Part shown: in pieces, positions 8,129-17,900 of the stretch | Numbering within the stretch: the first letter of the stretch is position 1 | Layout: each line of letters begins with the position of its first letter | DNA from: CAIWHR01 sp963813415 | Lineage (GTDB): Bacteria; Pseudomonadota; Gammaproteobacteria; Burkholderiales; Casimicrobiaceae | Assembly: GCA_963813415.1 (NCBI GenBank) | Contig: CAWEYW010000006.1 | Location: forward strand, 105,535 to 169,534 | Reading direction: 5' to 3' | DNA: 64,000 nt | Notes under the pieces: model-generated | What the model was told of the DNA's origin: nothing | Database searches by the model: none | The model's input: the letters and a program-made list of their open reading frames with translations, nothing else | Program-made: the position numbers and the translations under genes

Positions 8129-8458
8129 TCAGGAACAGGCGCCGCAGCCGCCGGTGCCGCACGCTGCGGGCGCAACCTCGCTCTTGGTTTCGGATTTGGT
8201 TTCGGCTTTCTCGCCCTTGCCGTCGGTCTTGGCCGCGGACTTGTCGGCCGAGTCCTTGCCGGGGCCGGACTTGCTGCCGCCCTTGAAGTCGGTCGCGTAC
8301 CACCCGGTGCCCTTGAGCTGGAATCCGGCGGCGGAGATCTTCTTGACCAATGCTTCGGTGCCACACGACGGGCACAGCGTCAGCAATGGATCGGAGAATT
8401 TTTGCAGCGATTCGAGCTCGTGGCTGCAGGACGAGCAACGGTATTCGTAGATCGGCAT
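8129..8458 (-). CDS. FmdB-family zinc-ribbon protein
   Basis: A 109-residue protein. The first 45 residues form the FmdB/CxxC_CxxC_SSSS zinc ribbon: MPIYEYRCSSCSHELE with a CxxC pair at residues 8-11 and a second CxxC pair near 29-32 (LCPSCG). The middle is a low-complexity Lys/Ser/Glu-rich linker and the end is Cys/Gly-rich (ACGTGGCGACS), as is frequent in beta-proteobacterial members. The family is thought to be regulatory but is little characterised. It is the first gene of the DUF502-aspS-RNase-barstar-nudB operon. Confidence 0.9.
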   Translation of the reverse strand: MPIYEYRCSSCSHELESLQKFSDPLLTLCPSCGTEALVKKISAAGFQLKGTGWYATDFKGGSKSGPGKDSADKSAAKTDGKGEKAETKSETKSEVAPAACGTGGCGACS

Positions 8459-8488
8459 GTCAACCTCGCGAGTGGGCGGATGGGGCCA

Positions 8489-8511
8489 TCGAAAACACTG
8501 TCGAAAACACT
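8489..8511. repeat. Tandem 11-bp repeat in the leader of the FmdB operon
   Basis: TCGAAAACACT occurs at 8489-8499 and again at 8501-8511, one base apart. It lies between the predicted -10 box (8528-8533, minus strand) and the FmdB start at 8458, so it is in the transcribed leader or just after the start point. It could be an operator or an accident of duplication. Confidence 0.5.
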
Positions 8512-8527
8512 TGATTCCTCAGCAAAT

Positions 8528-8533
8528 ATTATA
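8528..8533 (-). promoter_or_regulatory. Candidate -10 box for the FmdB-DUF502-aspS operon
   Basis: A perfect TATAAT on the minus strand, 70 bp before the FmdB start codon. No good -35 box is seen 16-18 nt upstream (TCGTCG at best), so the promoter may depend on an activator or be weak. Confidence 0.5.
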
Positions 8534-8667
8534 GCCCATCGGCGCCTCCGCGACGATTTTCGCTGCGGTGCACCACGCGGATGGACCAGGTCCCTTGAAG
8601 GTGGGGACAGCGCCCAAGGTTTCAAAGTGTTTTATGCTTCGCCACGTTGAGTGTTTCAGGGTCTGCA

Positions 8668-9090
8668 ATGGCGTTGCATTGGGTGTGGTGGATTGCGGCC
8701 GCGCTGGCCGTGGGCGCGGAGCTCCTGACCGGCACCTTCTATCTGCTGGCGATCGGCGTCGCGGTGGCGGCCGGTGGCCTTGCGGCGTGGTTCGGGCTGG
8801 CGCTGGAGATGCAGTTCCTGATCGCCGGGGCCCTGGGCGTCGTCCTGACCATCCTGGCGCATCACTGGCGGGTGGAGCGCATGCAGCCGCCGCCGCAACG
8901 CGGCCTCGACATCGGTCAACCGGTCTCGGTGCGCACGTGGCGTCCGGATGGCGGCGCCCGGGTGTTCTACCGCGGCACGCTGTGGGACGCCGAGCTGGCG
9001 GCTCCGGATGTCCCGCGCGACGCACCGCTCTACATCGTCGATACGCGCGGGTCCGTCCTCGTGCTTTCCGACCGTCGGCCGGTCGCCTGA
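8668..9090 (+). CDS. NfeD-family membrane protein
   Basis: A 140-residue protein. It begins with two to three membrane segments (WVWWIAAALAVGAELLTGTFYLLAIGVAVAAGGLAAWFG, then QFLIAGALGVVLTILAHHW) followed by a soluble OB-fold part (LDIGQPVSVRTW...ARVFYRGTLWDAEL...LYIVDTRGSVLVLS). This is the short NfeD type that partners an SPFH protein, and the SPFH gene follows 20 bp downstream. ATG 8668 is preferred over an in-frame TTG at 8647 because an AGGG site lies about 6 nt upstream. Role: probably membrane-domain organisation or protein quality control with its SPFH partner. Confidence 0.88.
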   Translation: MALHWVWWIAAALAVGAELLTGTFYLLAIGVAVAAGGLAAWFGLALEMQFLIAGALGVVLTILAHHWRVERMQPPPQRGLDIGQPVSVRTWRPDGGARVFYRGTLWDAELAAPDVPRDAPLYIVDTRGSVLVLSDRRPVA

Positions 9091-9110
9091 ACGTCACGGA
9101 GGATCCTCGC

Positions 9111-10034
9111 ATGCTGATGGGCTCGTCGCTGGTCACGATCGCCATTTTTGTGGTGGCGATCATCATGGTCGTGAAGGCCATCCGTGTCGTGCCGCAACAG
9201 CACGCCTACGTGGTCGAACGGCTGGGCCGCTTCTTCGCGGTGCTGCAGCCCGGGCTCAATTTCGTCGTACCGTTCGTCGATCGTGTGGCCTACACGCACG
9301 ACTTGCGCGAGATCCCGCTCGACGTGCCGCCGCAGATCTGCATCACCAAGGACAACACCCAGCTGCAGGTCGACGGCATCCTGTATTTCCAGGTCACCGA
9401 CGCGAAGCTCGCTTCCTACGGATCGTCCAACTATCGCGTTGCGATCACGCAGCTTGCGCAGACGATGATGCGCAGCATTATCGGGCGCATGGAGCTCGAT
9501 CGCACCTTCGAGGAGCGCGACCAGATCAATGCGCACGTCGTGGCCGCGCTGGACGAGGCGGCCGCGAACTGGGGCGTCAAGGTCCTCCGCTACGAGATCA
9601 AGGACCTGACGCCGCCGAAGGAAATCCTGCACGCCATGCAGCAGCAGATCACCGCAGAGCGGGAGAAGCGCGCGGTGATCGCGACGTCCGAGGGTCGGCG
9701 GCAGGAGCAGATCAACATCGCGGCCGGCGCCCGCGAAGCCGCCATTGCGCAATCCGAAGGCGAGAAGCAGGCGCAGATCAATCGCGCGCAGGGCGAGGCG
9801 TCGGCGATCCTCGCACGCTCGGCGGCAACGGCGCAGGCGATTCGCCAGGTCGCCGAGGCCCTCAGCGCGCCCGGTGGCATGGGCGCCATGAACCTGCGGG
9901 TCGCCGAGCAGTACGTCGCCGCGTTCGCCGGCCTGGCCAAGGAGGGGAACACGCTGATCGTGCCGGCCAATCTCGCCGATATCGCCGGGCTCGTGTCGGC
10001 GGCGACCACCGTGTTTCGCGCGCAGGAACCTTGA
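9111..10034 (+). CDS. SPFH/stomatin-family membrane protein (QmcA-like)
   Basis: A 307-residue protein starting at ATG 9111 after a good GGAGG site. One N-terminal membrane anchor (VTIAIFVVAIIMVVKAI) is followed by the SPFH domain: VPQQHAYVVERLGRF, PGLNFVVPFVDRV, LDVPPQICITKDNTQLQVDG and the GRMELDRTFEERDQIN region. A long charged helix rich in Glu/Ala/Gln (about residues 185-255) should form a coiled coil for oligomer rings. The proteins assemble in membrane microdomains and modulate proteases such as FtsH in E. coli. Pairing with NfeD is the standard arrangement. Confidence 0.93.
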   Translation: MLMGSSLVTIAIFVVAIIMVVKAIRVVPQQHAYVVERLGRFFAVLQPGLNFVVPFVDRVAYTHDLREIPLDVPPQICITKDNTQLQVDGILYFQVTDAKLASYGSSNYRVAITQLAQTMMRSIIGRMELDRTFEERDQINAHVVAALDEAAANWGVKVLRYEIKDLTPPKEILHAMQQQITAEREKRAVIATSEGRRQEQINIAAGAREAAIAQSEGEKQAQINRAQGEASAILARSAATAQAIRQVAEALSAPGGMGAMNLRVAEQYVAAFAGLAKEGNTLIVPANLADIAGLVSAATTVFRAQEP

Positions 10035-10076
10035 GCGCGTGGCGGCCGACGGATTCGATCACCAAGGAAACGGATC

Positions 10077-10844
10077 GTGGACATCAGTGGCAGGACCTTT
10101 GTCGTAACGGGCGGTGCTTCCGGACTCGGCGCCGCGACGGCGCGCATGATCGTCGAGGGCGGCGGCAATGCGTTGCTGGCGGACGTGAACACCGGCGACG
10201 GCGAAGCCCTTGCAGGTGCGCTCGGCGCCAGCGCGTTGTTCGTGCGCACCGACGTGACCGATGAAGCGAGCGGCGCGGCGGCGGTGCGCCGCGCGGTCGA
10301 GCGCTTCGGCGGCCTGCACGGCATCGTGAACTGCGCAGGCGTCGCGATCGGCGAGAAGGTACTGGGCAAGTCGGGTCCGCATTCCCTGGCCTCGTTCGCG
10401 CGCACGGTGAACATCAACCTCATCGGCTCGTTCAACATGACCCGGCTCGCCGCCGAGGCGATCGCGCAGGTCGAGCCCAATGCCGAAGGCGAGCGCGGCG
10501 TCGTCGTGTTCACGGCCTCGGTGGCAGCGTTCGACGGGCAGATCGGCCAGGCGGCCTACAGCGCGTCGAAGGCGGGCCTCGTTGGCATGACCTTGCCGAT
10601 GGCGCGCGAGCTCGCGCGCTCGGGCATCCGGGTGATGACCGTCGCGCCAGGAATCTTCGAGACGCCGATGATGGCCGGGATGGCGCCCGACGTTCAGGCG
10701 TCGCTGGGAAAGATGGTGCCGTTCCCGCCGCGGCTCGGACGACCTGCGGAGTTCGCGTCGCTCGTGCGCGAGATCATCGTCAACCCGATGCTGAACGGGG
10801 AGGTGATCCGCCTCGACGGCGCCATCCGCATGGCGCCCAAGTGA
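10077..10844 (+). CDS. SDR dehydrogenase, 3-hydroxyacyl-CoA dehydrogenase type-2-like
   Basis: A 255-residue short-chain dehydrogenase. It has the cofactor motif TGGASGLG (residues 11-18), NCAGVAIGEK in place of NAG, and the catalytic tetrad elements Ser (FTASVAAFDG) and Y-x-x-x-K (YSASKAG). An acidic residue after the second strand (ADVNTGDG) suggests NAD rather than NADP. The long insert GKSGPHSLASFARTVNINLIG is typical of HSD17B10-like 3-hydroxy-2-methylbutyryl-CoA dehydrogenases, which act in isoleucine and branched fatty-acid breakdown. The GTG start at 10077 has an AAGGA site upstream. Substrate is inferred. Confidence 0.9.
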   Translation: MDISGRTFVVTGGASGLGAATARMIVEGGGNALLADVNTGDGEALAGALGASALFVRTDVTDEASGAAAVRRAVERFGGLHGIVNCAGVAIGEKVLGKSGPHSLASFARTVNINLIGSFNMTRLAAEAIAQVEPNAEGERGVVVFTASVAAFDGQIGQAAYSASKAGLVGMTLPMARELARSGIRVMTVAPGIFETPMMAGMAPDVQASLGKMVPFPPRLGRPAEFASLVREIIVNPMLNGEVIRLDGAIRMAPK

Positions 10845-10847
10845 AGA

Positions 10848-11501
10848 TCAGTCGCGCTTGACGAGCACCAGCGCGCTGACCGTGATCGCCACGAAGAACA
10901 CGAACGTCCACGCCGGGATCGCGAGCCCCAGGAAGTACCAGCCGGCCTCCGCGCATTCACCGGTGCCCTTGAAGAGCTTCGACATGACCTCGGCGAGCGG
11001 GAGGGTGTCGAGCATGTAGTCGAGCCCCATGCCGCAGGCAGGCACCTGGTCCTTCGGCAGATGCTGGATCCAGACGTGCCGGAAGGCGATCACCGTGCCG
11101 AACGCCCCGATCACCAGCACCAGCCCGCCGTAGATCGCGGCACCGAGCCGGCCGGGATTGTGTGCAGCGGCGATCAGAAAGATGATGCCGATCGCGATCA
11201 CGCACATGCGCTGCACCGAGCACAACGGACAGGGATCGAGCCCGAGCCCATATTGCAGGTACAGGGCCCACCCCATCAGCCCCGCGCAGACGGCAGCGCC
11301 GAGAAGGTAGGCGATGCGCCGCGGCGGCAGGATGAGCAGGGCGAGGCACATCACCCCGATCGCCATGTACACCATGCGATAGGCGGTGGGACCGAATGCC
11401 TTGGTCGGCCCGAGCGTGCCGAACATCGCCTCGTGGCCGATGAGGGTGAGTGCGACGGCGAGGCCGAGCCACGGCCAGGGGATCCCCGAATAACGCATCA
11501 T
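10848..11501 (-). CDS. dsbB: Disulfide bond formation protein DsbB family
   Basis: A 217-residue protein with four to five membrane segments. The first periplasmic redox pair is DPCPLCSVQRMC (CxxC followed by the QR motif of DsbB). The second pair is split between VPACGMGLDY and GTGECAEAGW, as in DsbB where distant cysteines pass electrons from DsbA to quinone. It is longer at the N terminus than E. coli DsbB (176 aa), with one or two additional hydrophobic segments. Its start overlaps the stop of the sulfhydrylase gene by ATGA, so the two are coupled. The link between a sulfur-assimilation enzyme and disulfide formation may be coincidental. Confidence 0.88.
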   Translation of the reverse strand: MMRYSGIPWPWLGLAVALTLIGHEAMFGTLGPTKAFGPTAYRMVYMAIGVMCLALLILPPRRIAYLLGAAVCAGLMGWALYLQYGLGLDPCPLCSVQRMCVIAIGIIFLIAAAHNPGRLGAAIYGGLVLVIGAFGTVIAFRHVWIQHLPKDQVPACGMGLDYMLDTLPLAEVMSKLFKGTGECAEAGWYFLGLAIPAWTFVFFVAITVSALVLVKRD

Positions 11502-12784
11502 GATTGAGTCTTCTCCAGTGCCTGGTCGATGTCCCACAGGATGTCGTCGAGCGATTCGAGGCCGATGGACAGCCGGATCAGCTCGGGATTGACGCCCGCG
11601 GCGCGCTGCTCGTCATCGCTGAGCTGCCGGTGCGTCGTGGAAGCGGGGTGGATCACCAGCGTCTTCGCATCGCCCACGTTGGCGAGATGCGAGAGGAACT
11701 GCACCGCCTCGATGAAGCGCTCGCCGGCTTTGGCCCCGCCGCGCACGCCGAACGTCAGGATGCCGCCCGCGCCGCGCGGAAGATAGCGCCGGGCGAGCGC
11801 TTCGTAGCGGTTCCCGGCGAGCAAGGGGTAATTGACCCATTCCACCTGCGGATGCGCCGCGAGGTGCTGCGCGACGGCCAGCGCAGAGGTGCAATGCCGC
11901 GGCATGCGCAGGTGCAGCGTCTCGATGCCCTGCAGCAGCAGGAACGCCGAGAGCGGCGAAAGCGTCGGGCCGAGGGTGCGCATGGTTTCCATGCGCGCTT
12001 TCATCGTGAACGCAAAGTCGCCGAAGGTCTCGTAGAAGCGCACGCCGTGATAGCCGCGCGACGCCTCCGTCATGCGCGGAAAGTTGCCGTTGTCCCATGG
12101 GAAGCGGCCGGACTCGACCAGCACGCCGCCCATCGTGGTGCCGTGGCCGCCCAGGTACTTCGTCACCGAGTGGATGACGATATCCGCACCGTGCTCGATC
12201 GGACGGCAGAGGTACGGCGAGGCCAGCGTGTTGTCGATGACCAGCGGCACGCCGCCATCGTGCGCGACGCCTGCGAGCGCCTCGATGTCGACGACATTCA
12301 GTTGCGGATTGCCGAGCGTTTCGGCGTAGACCGCCTTCGTGTTCGGGCGCATTGCGGCGCGGAATGCCGCAGGGTCGTCGGCGTCGACGAACGTCGTGGT
12401 GATCCCGCAATCGGCGAGCGTGACCGCGAGCTGCGAATACGTTCCTCCGTAGAGCGTGCGTGCGGCGACGAGATGATCACCGTGCCGTGCGAGGGTCAGC
12501 AGCGCGACCGCTTGCGCGGCCATGCCGGTGGCGGTGGCGAGCGCCGCGCGTCCGCCCTCGACGGCTGCAATGCGCTCCTCGAGGGCCGCCACCGTCGGAT
12601 TGGAGATGCGCGAATAGACGTTGCCGAACGTCTGCAGGTTGAACAGGCTGGCCGCATGGTCCGCACTGTCGAAGACGAACGACGTCGTCTGGTAGATCGG
12701 CTGTGCCCGCGCCCCCGTGGCGGCGTCCGGGATCTGTCCGGCATGCAGGCAGAGAGTGTCGAACCCGAACTTGCGATCGGCCAT
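11498..12784 (-). CDS. metY: O-acetylhomoserine aminocarboxypropyltransferase (sulfhydrylase)
   Basis: A 428-residue PLP enzyme of the Cys/Met metabolism family. Features: FDTLCLHAGQ at the start, YQTTSFVFDS, YSRISNPT, ASGMAAQ-type glycine region (ATATGMAAQAVALL), DNTLASPYLCRP with the PLP-phosphate contacts, and SVTKYLGGHGTTMGG holding the PLP lysine. The length and the HAGQ...PIYQTTSF start are those of MetY, which makes homocysteine from O-acetylhomoserine and sulfide. ATG 12784 is preferred over an in-frame TTG at 12802. It is followed by dsbB with a 4-nt overlap. Confidence 0.9.
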   Translation of the reverse strand: MADRKFGFDTLCLHAGQIPDAATGARAQPIYQTTSFVFDSADHAASLFNLQTFGNVYSRISNPTVAALEERIAAVEGGRAALATATGMAAQAVALLTLARHGDHLVAARTLYGGTYSQLAVTLADCGITTTFVDADDPAAFRAAMRPNTKAVYAETLGNPQLNVVDIEALAGVAHDGGVPLVIDNTLASPYLCRPIEHGADIVIHSVTKYLGGHGTTMGGVLVESGRFPWDNGNFPRMTEASRGYHGVRFYETFGDFAFTMKARMETMRTLGPTLSPLSAFLLLQGIETLHLRMPRHCTSALAVAQHLAAHPQVEWVNYPLLAGNRYEALARRYLPRGAGGILTFGVRGGAKAGERFIEAVQFLSHLANVGDAKTLVIHPASTTHRQLSDDEQRAAGVNPELIRLSIGLESLDDILWDIDQALEKTQS

Positions 12785-12914
12785 GGACGGCGGGAAGGGC
12801 AACGGTGAGGGTAGGGCGCTGCTGGCGTCCCGAAGATGGGCGCAGCAGCACGGCCCGCGCGCATTGTGCCACGCGCCGCCGATGGTGCGTCAGGGCGTGG
12901 CAGGCGAGGCGCGC

Positions 12915-13391
12915 TCAGGCGGGCGTCAACGGTCGCCTGGACGAAATGATGCCGGTATTGACCCCGGCCCAGTTGAGGCCGCCGAGAATGCGCGCGTGCT
13001 CGATCTTCACGCAGCGATCCTGCACCACGTCGAGTCCCGCCGCGTCGGCGATGGCGGCCGCTTCGTCACTGCGGATACCGAGCTGCATCCACAGCACCTT
13101 CGCCCCGATGGCGACCGCTTCGCGGGCCAGCGCCGGCATCTCCTCGGCGCGCCGAAAGCAGTCGACCACGTCCACCGCGACGGGAATGTCGGACAGCCGC
13201 GCGTAGCACTGCTGACCGAGCACCTCCTGGTACGACGGATTCACGGGGATGATGCGGTAGCCGTGGTCCTGCATGTACTTGGCCGCGAAATAGCTCGGGC
13301 GGTACCAGTTCGCCGAGAGCCCGACCACGGCGATCACGCGCGCGGTGACGAGGATGCGCCGGATGCCTGCGATGTCGTCGATCAGGGCCAT
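12915..13391 (-). CDS. CoA-binding protein (YccU-like)
   Basis: A 158-residue Rossmann protein of the CoA-binding family. It shows VIAVVGLSANWYRPSYFAAKYMQDHGYRIIPVNP, then DVVDCFRRAEEMPALAREAV and LWMQLGIRSDEAAAIADAAGLDVVQDRCVKIEH, which is the YccU pattern including the near-C-terminal DRC-IEH. The biochemical role of the family is not settled. It starts at ATG 13391 and lies 130 bp before metY on the same strand. Residues after LGGLNWAGVNTG are variable. Confidence 0.9.
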   Translation of the reverse strand: MALIDDIAGIRRILVTARVIAVVGLSANWYRPSYFAAKYMQDHGYRIIPVNPSYQEVLGQQCYARLSDIPVAVDVVDCFRRAEEMPALAREAVAIGAKVLWMQLGIRSDEAAAIADAAGLDVVQDRCVKIEHARILGGLNWAGVNTGIISSRRPLTPA

Positions 13392-13521
13392 GGGGTCCCG
13401 TGTTGAGCGCTTGGCATGGCCTCGAGTTTGTCAGGGTGCAACCCGACCGGCAAGGGACAGCGGCGTCGCGAGCACATCGGCCCCCGCGTCCCTGCAGGCG
13501 AGTCAGCCTGGCCTTGCAGCG

Positions 13522-14451
13522 TCAATACCCGCGCCAGTTCGGCGCCTCGCGATAGGGATACTGATTGCTGATGCGCCGTCCGGACGAGATGCGATTCTGC
13601 AGCTCGGGCGGCAACACCGGGTAATCGCCCGGGCCGAAGGTGCGGCATTCGCCTTCGAAATCGGCGTCGCTGCAGAACATCCAGTAACCGCTCTCGACGC
13701 GCAGCGAGGAAGCGCGATCGTTGAAACCGGAATCGGCGAGATCGCGCACCACGGGTCGATCGATCACGAACGATCGCCCCTGCAGGCCGCGCTGCCCGAA
13801 CAGCACGGCACGCCCGTGCGGTGGCGGCGCCGGCACGGTCGCAGGTCGTGGCCCGGGCCGTCCGGCCGCGCCGCCGGCGACCACGCGCGCCGAGCTGACG
13901 CGTCCGGTGAGGCCGCCGAGATCCTGATAGCGTCCAGGCTCGAGGGTGATGCACGGGCCGCGGTACTCCGCGTTCTCGCAGAGCTGCCACGTGCCTTCCT
14001 CGATGATCGCCGACTGTGCTGCATCGTTGAAGTGGATGTCGTCGAAGTTCACGACGTCGCTTTCGACCGTGATGCCCTGGCCCTGGAAGCGTGGCAGTCC
14101 GTAGAACGCAATGCGACCGCGTCCCACGCCGCCAGGTGCCCCCACTTGCCGCACCGACGACACCTGATCGTTGAGCCCGACGGCATTGAGCGAGCGGTAG
14201 TCACCCGGCGTGAGGACCACGCAGCGACCGCCGAAGTTGGCATCGCTGCAAAGCTGCCAGCTGCCTCCGCGCACCATCGCGGACGACGCGCGGTCGTTGA
14301 AGCCGAAATTGAAGAAGTCCGCCACCGGCTGATTCACCGTGAAGGATCGGCCAACAAAGTCATCGTGCTCGTAGAACGTGACCTGGGCGGCCGCATGGAC
14401 GGCGACGCCGAGACCGACCGTGACGAGCGCAAGACGCAGCCATGCTTTCAT
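13522..14451 (-). CDS. Secreted beta/gamma-crystallin-family protein, three domains
   Basis: A 309-residue protein with a signal peptide (MKAWLRLALVTVGLGVAVHA, cleavage after AAA). The mature chain has six Greek-key motifs in three pairs, each starting with a V/I-x-F/L-Y/G strand: VTFYEHDDFVGRSF, WQLCSDANFGGRC, IAFYGLPRFQGQG, WQLCENAEYRGPC, AVLFGQRGLQGRSF and WMFCSDADFEGEC. N-D-x-x-S-S calcium-site elements recur (FNDRASS, LNDQVSS, FNDAAQS, FNDRASS, LQNRISS). Such proteins bind calcium and are stable extracellular or envelope proteins. A GAGGAGA site supports ATG 14451. A 7-bp hairpin (14472-14491) lies in the leader. The exact role is unknown. Confidence 0.88.
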   Translation of the reverse strand: MKAWLRLALVTVGLGVAVHAAAQVTFYEHDDFVGRSFTVNQPVADFFNFGFNDRASSAMVRGGSWQLCSDANFGGRCVVLTPGDYRSLNAVGLNDQVSSVRQVGAPGGVGRGRIAFYGLPRFQGQGITVESDVVNFDDIHFNDAAQSAIIEEGTWQLCENAEYRGPCITLEPGRYQDLGGLTGRVSSARVVAGGAAGRPGPRPATVPAPPPHGRAVLFGQRGLQGRSFVIDRPVVRDLADSGFNDRASSLRVESGYWMFCSDADFEGECRTFGPGDYPVLPPELQNRISSGRRISNQYPYREAPNWRGY

Positions 14452-14915
14452 GCCAGTTCTCCTCGAGGCGAGCGTTCCGCGGCCGGAACGCAGGACGTCA
14501 AGTGTAGAGCGGGTCGCGCCCGGCCGGTGTAAGACGCGGCAACGTTCGAACGCAAGACAGGACCGACACCGCGCCTTTGCTGTTGGTGTTCGACAGGTCA
14601 TCCGGCCTAGGCAAAACGGGAACTTTCTACCGGTGATGCGAGGAGGCACGATGTTCGCGTGACGTGCGACGGTCCGAAGTGACCCCTGATGTTGCGCCGG
14701 AGATCGATAATGCACCTGCGCCGCCTTAAGATGGAGCGAACACGAAGGTCCCGCGGGGCTGTCGCTTCGCCCGGTGAGCGGCCCATTCCTTGCTTTGCCG
14801 TAACACCAAGGACACCCATGCAGCATCCGGTCATGCCGCCCCTTCTTCACGCACCCACTCCCACTGCCGGCCGCACGCCCACCCGGAATGCCTCCCGCCT
14901 GGGCAGGAGATGTCC
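14452..14915. other. Divergent intergenic region, crystallin and PAS-GGDEF-EAL genes
   Basis: 464 bp between two divergently read genes. It contains the inverted repeat GCGTTCC (14472-14478) / GGAACGC (14485-14491) in the crystallin leader. No consensus promoter is convincing on either strand. No RNA gene was seen. Confidence 0.5.
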
Positions 14916-17900
14916 GTGAGCCGGTCGGACGGGTCGAGCGTACCGTCGTTTCCCCCGACAGTCGGCGAGATGCCCGACCGGATCGCTTTTCCAGCGCTGT
15001 CGCAGCGCAAGCTCAATGCCTTGGGCATGCCGCTCGCGTACGTCGACGTCCGCCAGCGGTACCGCTTTGCCAATCGTGCGCTTCTCGAATGGACCGGCAA
15101 GCGGCAGGACGAGGTCATCGGCCACGAGGTCAGCGAGGTAGTCGGCCGCGACATCCACGAGCTCTATCACGCGTACCTGCAGGCCGGACTGCGCGGCGAG
15201 CGCACGGGCTTCGAGCGCCAGCTGGTCGGGCCCGGGCGGCCGCCGTTCTGGATACGGGTGGAGTACTACCCCGATCGCGGGCCCGACGGCGTGGTGCGCG
15301 GTCTCGTTGTCACGTACTCGGACATCGATCAGCTCAAACGGATCGAGATCGAGTCGGGCCAGCGCGAGCACCGGCTGCGGCTCGTCACCGACAACGCCGG
15401 TTCGGCGATCTTCTATCTGGATCGGCAGCTGCGCGTGCGCTTTGCCAACCAGCCGTTCGCGGAGGCCACCGGTAGCACGACGACCGATGTCGTCGGACAG
15501 CCGATCAACGCCGTGCTGCCGCGCGACGCGTGGAGCGACCTCCAAGCTCACCTCGACCGCGTGTTCGACGGGGCGAAGGTGACGTACGAGCGGCAGGACC
15601 GTACGGCATCCGGAGAGTTGCGCCGGACGCGCGTGTCGCTGCTGCCGGACCGTCACGGCGGCCGTGTCGTCGGTGCGTTCGCGGTGCTCACGGACATCCA
15701 GGACGACTTCGAGGTCCGCGAGGCGCTGCGCTCGCAGCAGCTCCACCTGCGGCTTTTCGCGGACAACATTCCCGGCCCGATCGCGTACCTGGATGCCGAT
15801 CTGCGCTACACGTTCTGCAATCAGGCCTTCGCCAAGGCCGCAGGGACGACGCAGCACGAGATCTACGGCAAGACGCCTGCCGAGGTGATGCCCGCGGAGG
15901 TCGTTTCGTTCATCGAGCCGATCCTCCTCCGTGCGCAGGCGGGGGAGCAGGTCGACTACGAACGTGTCGCCATCTCTGCCAACGGCGAACGCCGGTGGAT
16001 GCACGGCCGGATTGCAGCGGACTTCGATGCGAACGGCACGGTGCGCGGACTCTACTGCACCGAGTACGACATCCACGACCTGAAGCTCACCGAGGAGGCG
16101 CTCGCGGCGCGTGAGGAGCAGCTGCGCCTTTTCACCGACAACATCCCGGAGCCCGTCGTCTACCTCGATGCGCAGTGCCGTTACCTGTTCGTCAACGAGG
16201 CATTCCTGGCACTGACCGGCATCGAGCGGGACGCGATCATCGGCCAGGACCTGCTCCAGGAGGATGACGCGGACGGCTCGCTGATGCTCGCGCGCTACGC
16301 CCAGCGGGCACTGGCGGGGGAGCAGGTCACCTACGAGCGCGAGATCTTCGACGTCAACGGCCGTGCGCGCTGGATGCGTGCGCGCATCGTCCCCGATCTC
16401 AAGTTCGACGGCACGATCAACGGTCTCTACATCGTCGCGCACGACATCAGCGATTTGCGCGAGGCGCAGGACGCGCTGGCCGCGCGCGAGTCGCAGCTGC
16501 GCGCGATCATGGATGGCGTGCCGGCGCCCGTCGCATACATCGATCCGGACGAGCGCTGTCATTACGTCAACCGCAGCTTCCTGCAGTACTTCGGGCTCGA
16601 CCCTTTGCAGGTGGGCGAGTTGCGCCTGCGCGATGTCGTCGGTCATGGCATCTACCAGAGCGCCAAGGCCATGATCACCCGCGCGCTGGAAGGCGAAGCG
16701 ACGACCTTCGATCGCCTCGTTCCCGGCGCCGGAGCGGTGCGGCGCTGGATGACGATCCGGCTCGTGCCGGACGCCGGTGCCGAGGGCGAGGTCCACGGCG
16801 CGTTCGTGTTGATGAACGACATCCATGAGCTCAAGCAGGCGCAGGAAGCCCTGAAGGCGTCGGAAGCCGAGCTTCGGCTCATCATGGACAACGTGCCGGC
16901 GCGCGTAGCCTATGTCGATCGCAGCTATCGCCTGCGCTTCGTGAACCGCCATGACGAGGAGTGGCTTGGAGAAAGCCGGAAGAACCTCACCGGTCGCCTG
17001 CTGAGCGAGGTCGTGGGCGAGGTCCGCACGGCGGAATTGCGGCCGCTGTTCGAGCGCGTGCTGCAGGGTGACGTGGTATCGACCGAGCGCCTGTTGGCGC
17101 AGCCCAGCGGCGGGCCGCGCTGGGAAGCCATCCATCTGGCGCCGAACCGCGATGCGGAAGGCAACGTGGTTGGCATTTACGCGGTGCACACGGACATCCA
17201 CGAGGAGAAGCGCAACGAGGAAGCCTTGCGGCGCGCCAACTGGATGCTGTCGTCGCATATCAACAACACGCCGCTGGCAGTGCTCGAATGGGACCGCGAT
17301 TTCCGGCTCGTGCGCTGGTCGCCGCAGGCGCAGAACATCTTTGGCTGGGCAGCGGACGAAGTGCTGGGCATGCGGTTCACGGACAACCTGCTCGTCCATC
17401 GCGACCACAAGCAGGAGCTAAAGAGCCTGGTCGAGAACCTCACGAGCGCCGTCGAGCCGCGCGCGACGCGCCTCATGCGCAATCAGCGCAACGATGGCGC
17501 GACGATCTGGTGCGAGTGGTACCACTCATGCCTCATGGACGACGGCGGGCGACTCGCGTCGATCCTGTCCTTCGTGCAGGATGTCTCGCCGCGGATCGAG
17601 GCCGAGGAGCGCCTGCAGTACATGGCGACTCGCGATGCGCTGACGGGCCTGCCCAACCGCCTGCTCCTGCACGAGCGGCTGGCGCAGGCGATCGCGATGG
17701 CCAAACGCAGCGCGCGCCGCGTCGGCGTGCTGTTCATCGATCTCGACCGTTTCAAGAACGTGAACGACACGCTCGGTCACCGCATCGGGGACGAGCTCCT
17801 CAAGCTCGTGAGTCACGCCCTCGCCAGCGCCGTGCGCGAGAGCGACCTGCTCGCGCGCCTTGGCGGCGACGAGTTCATGGTCATCGTCGAAGACCTGGAT

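Noticed and set aside
14847..17408. An 853-codon frame opposite the seven-PAS gene
   Set aside because: It is a shadow of a clear GGDEF-EAL protein. The composition (Arg, Val, Asp, His) is typical of antisense frames.
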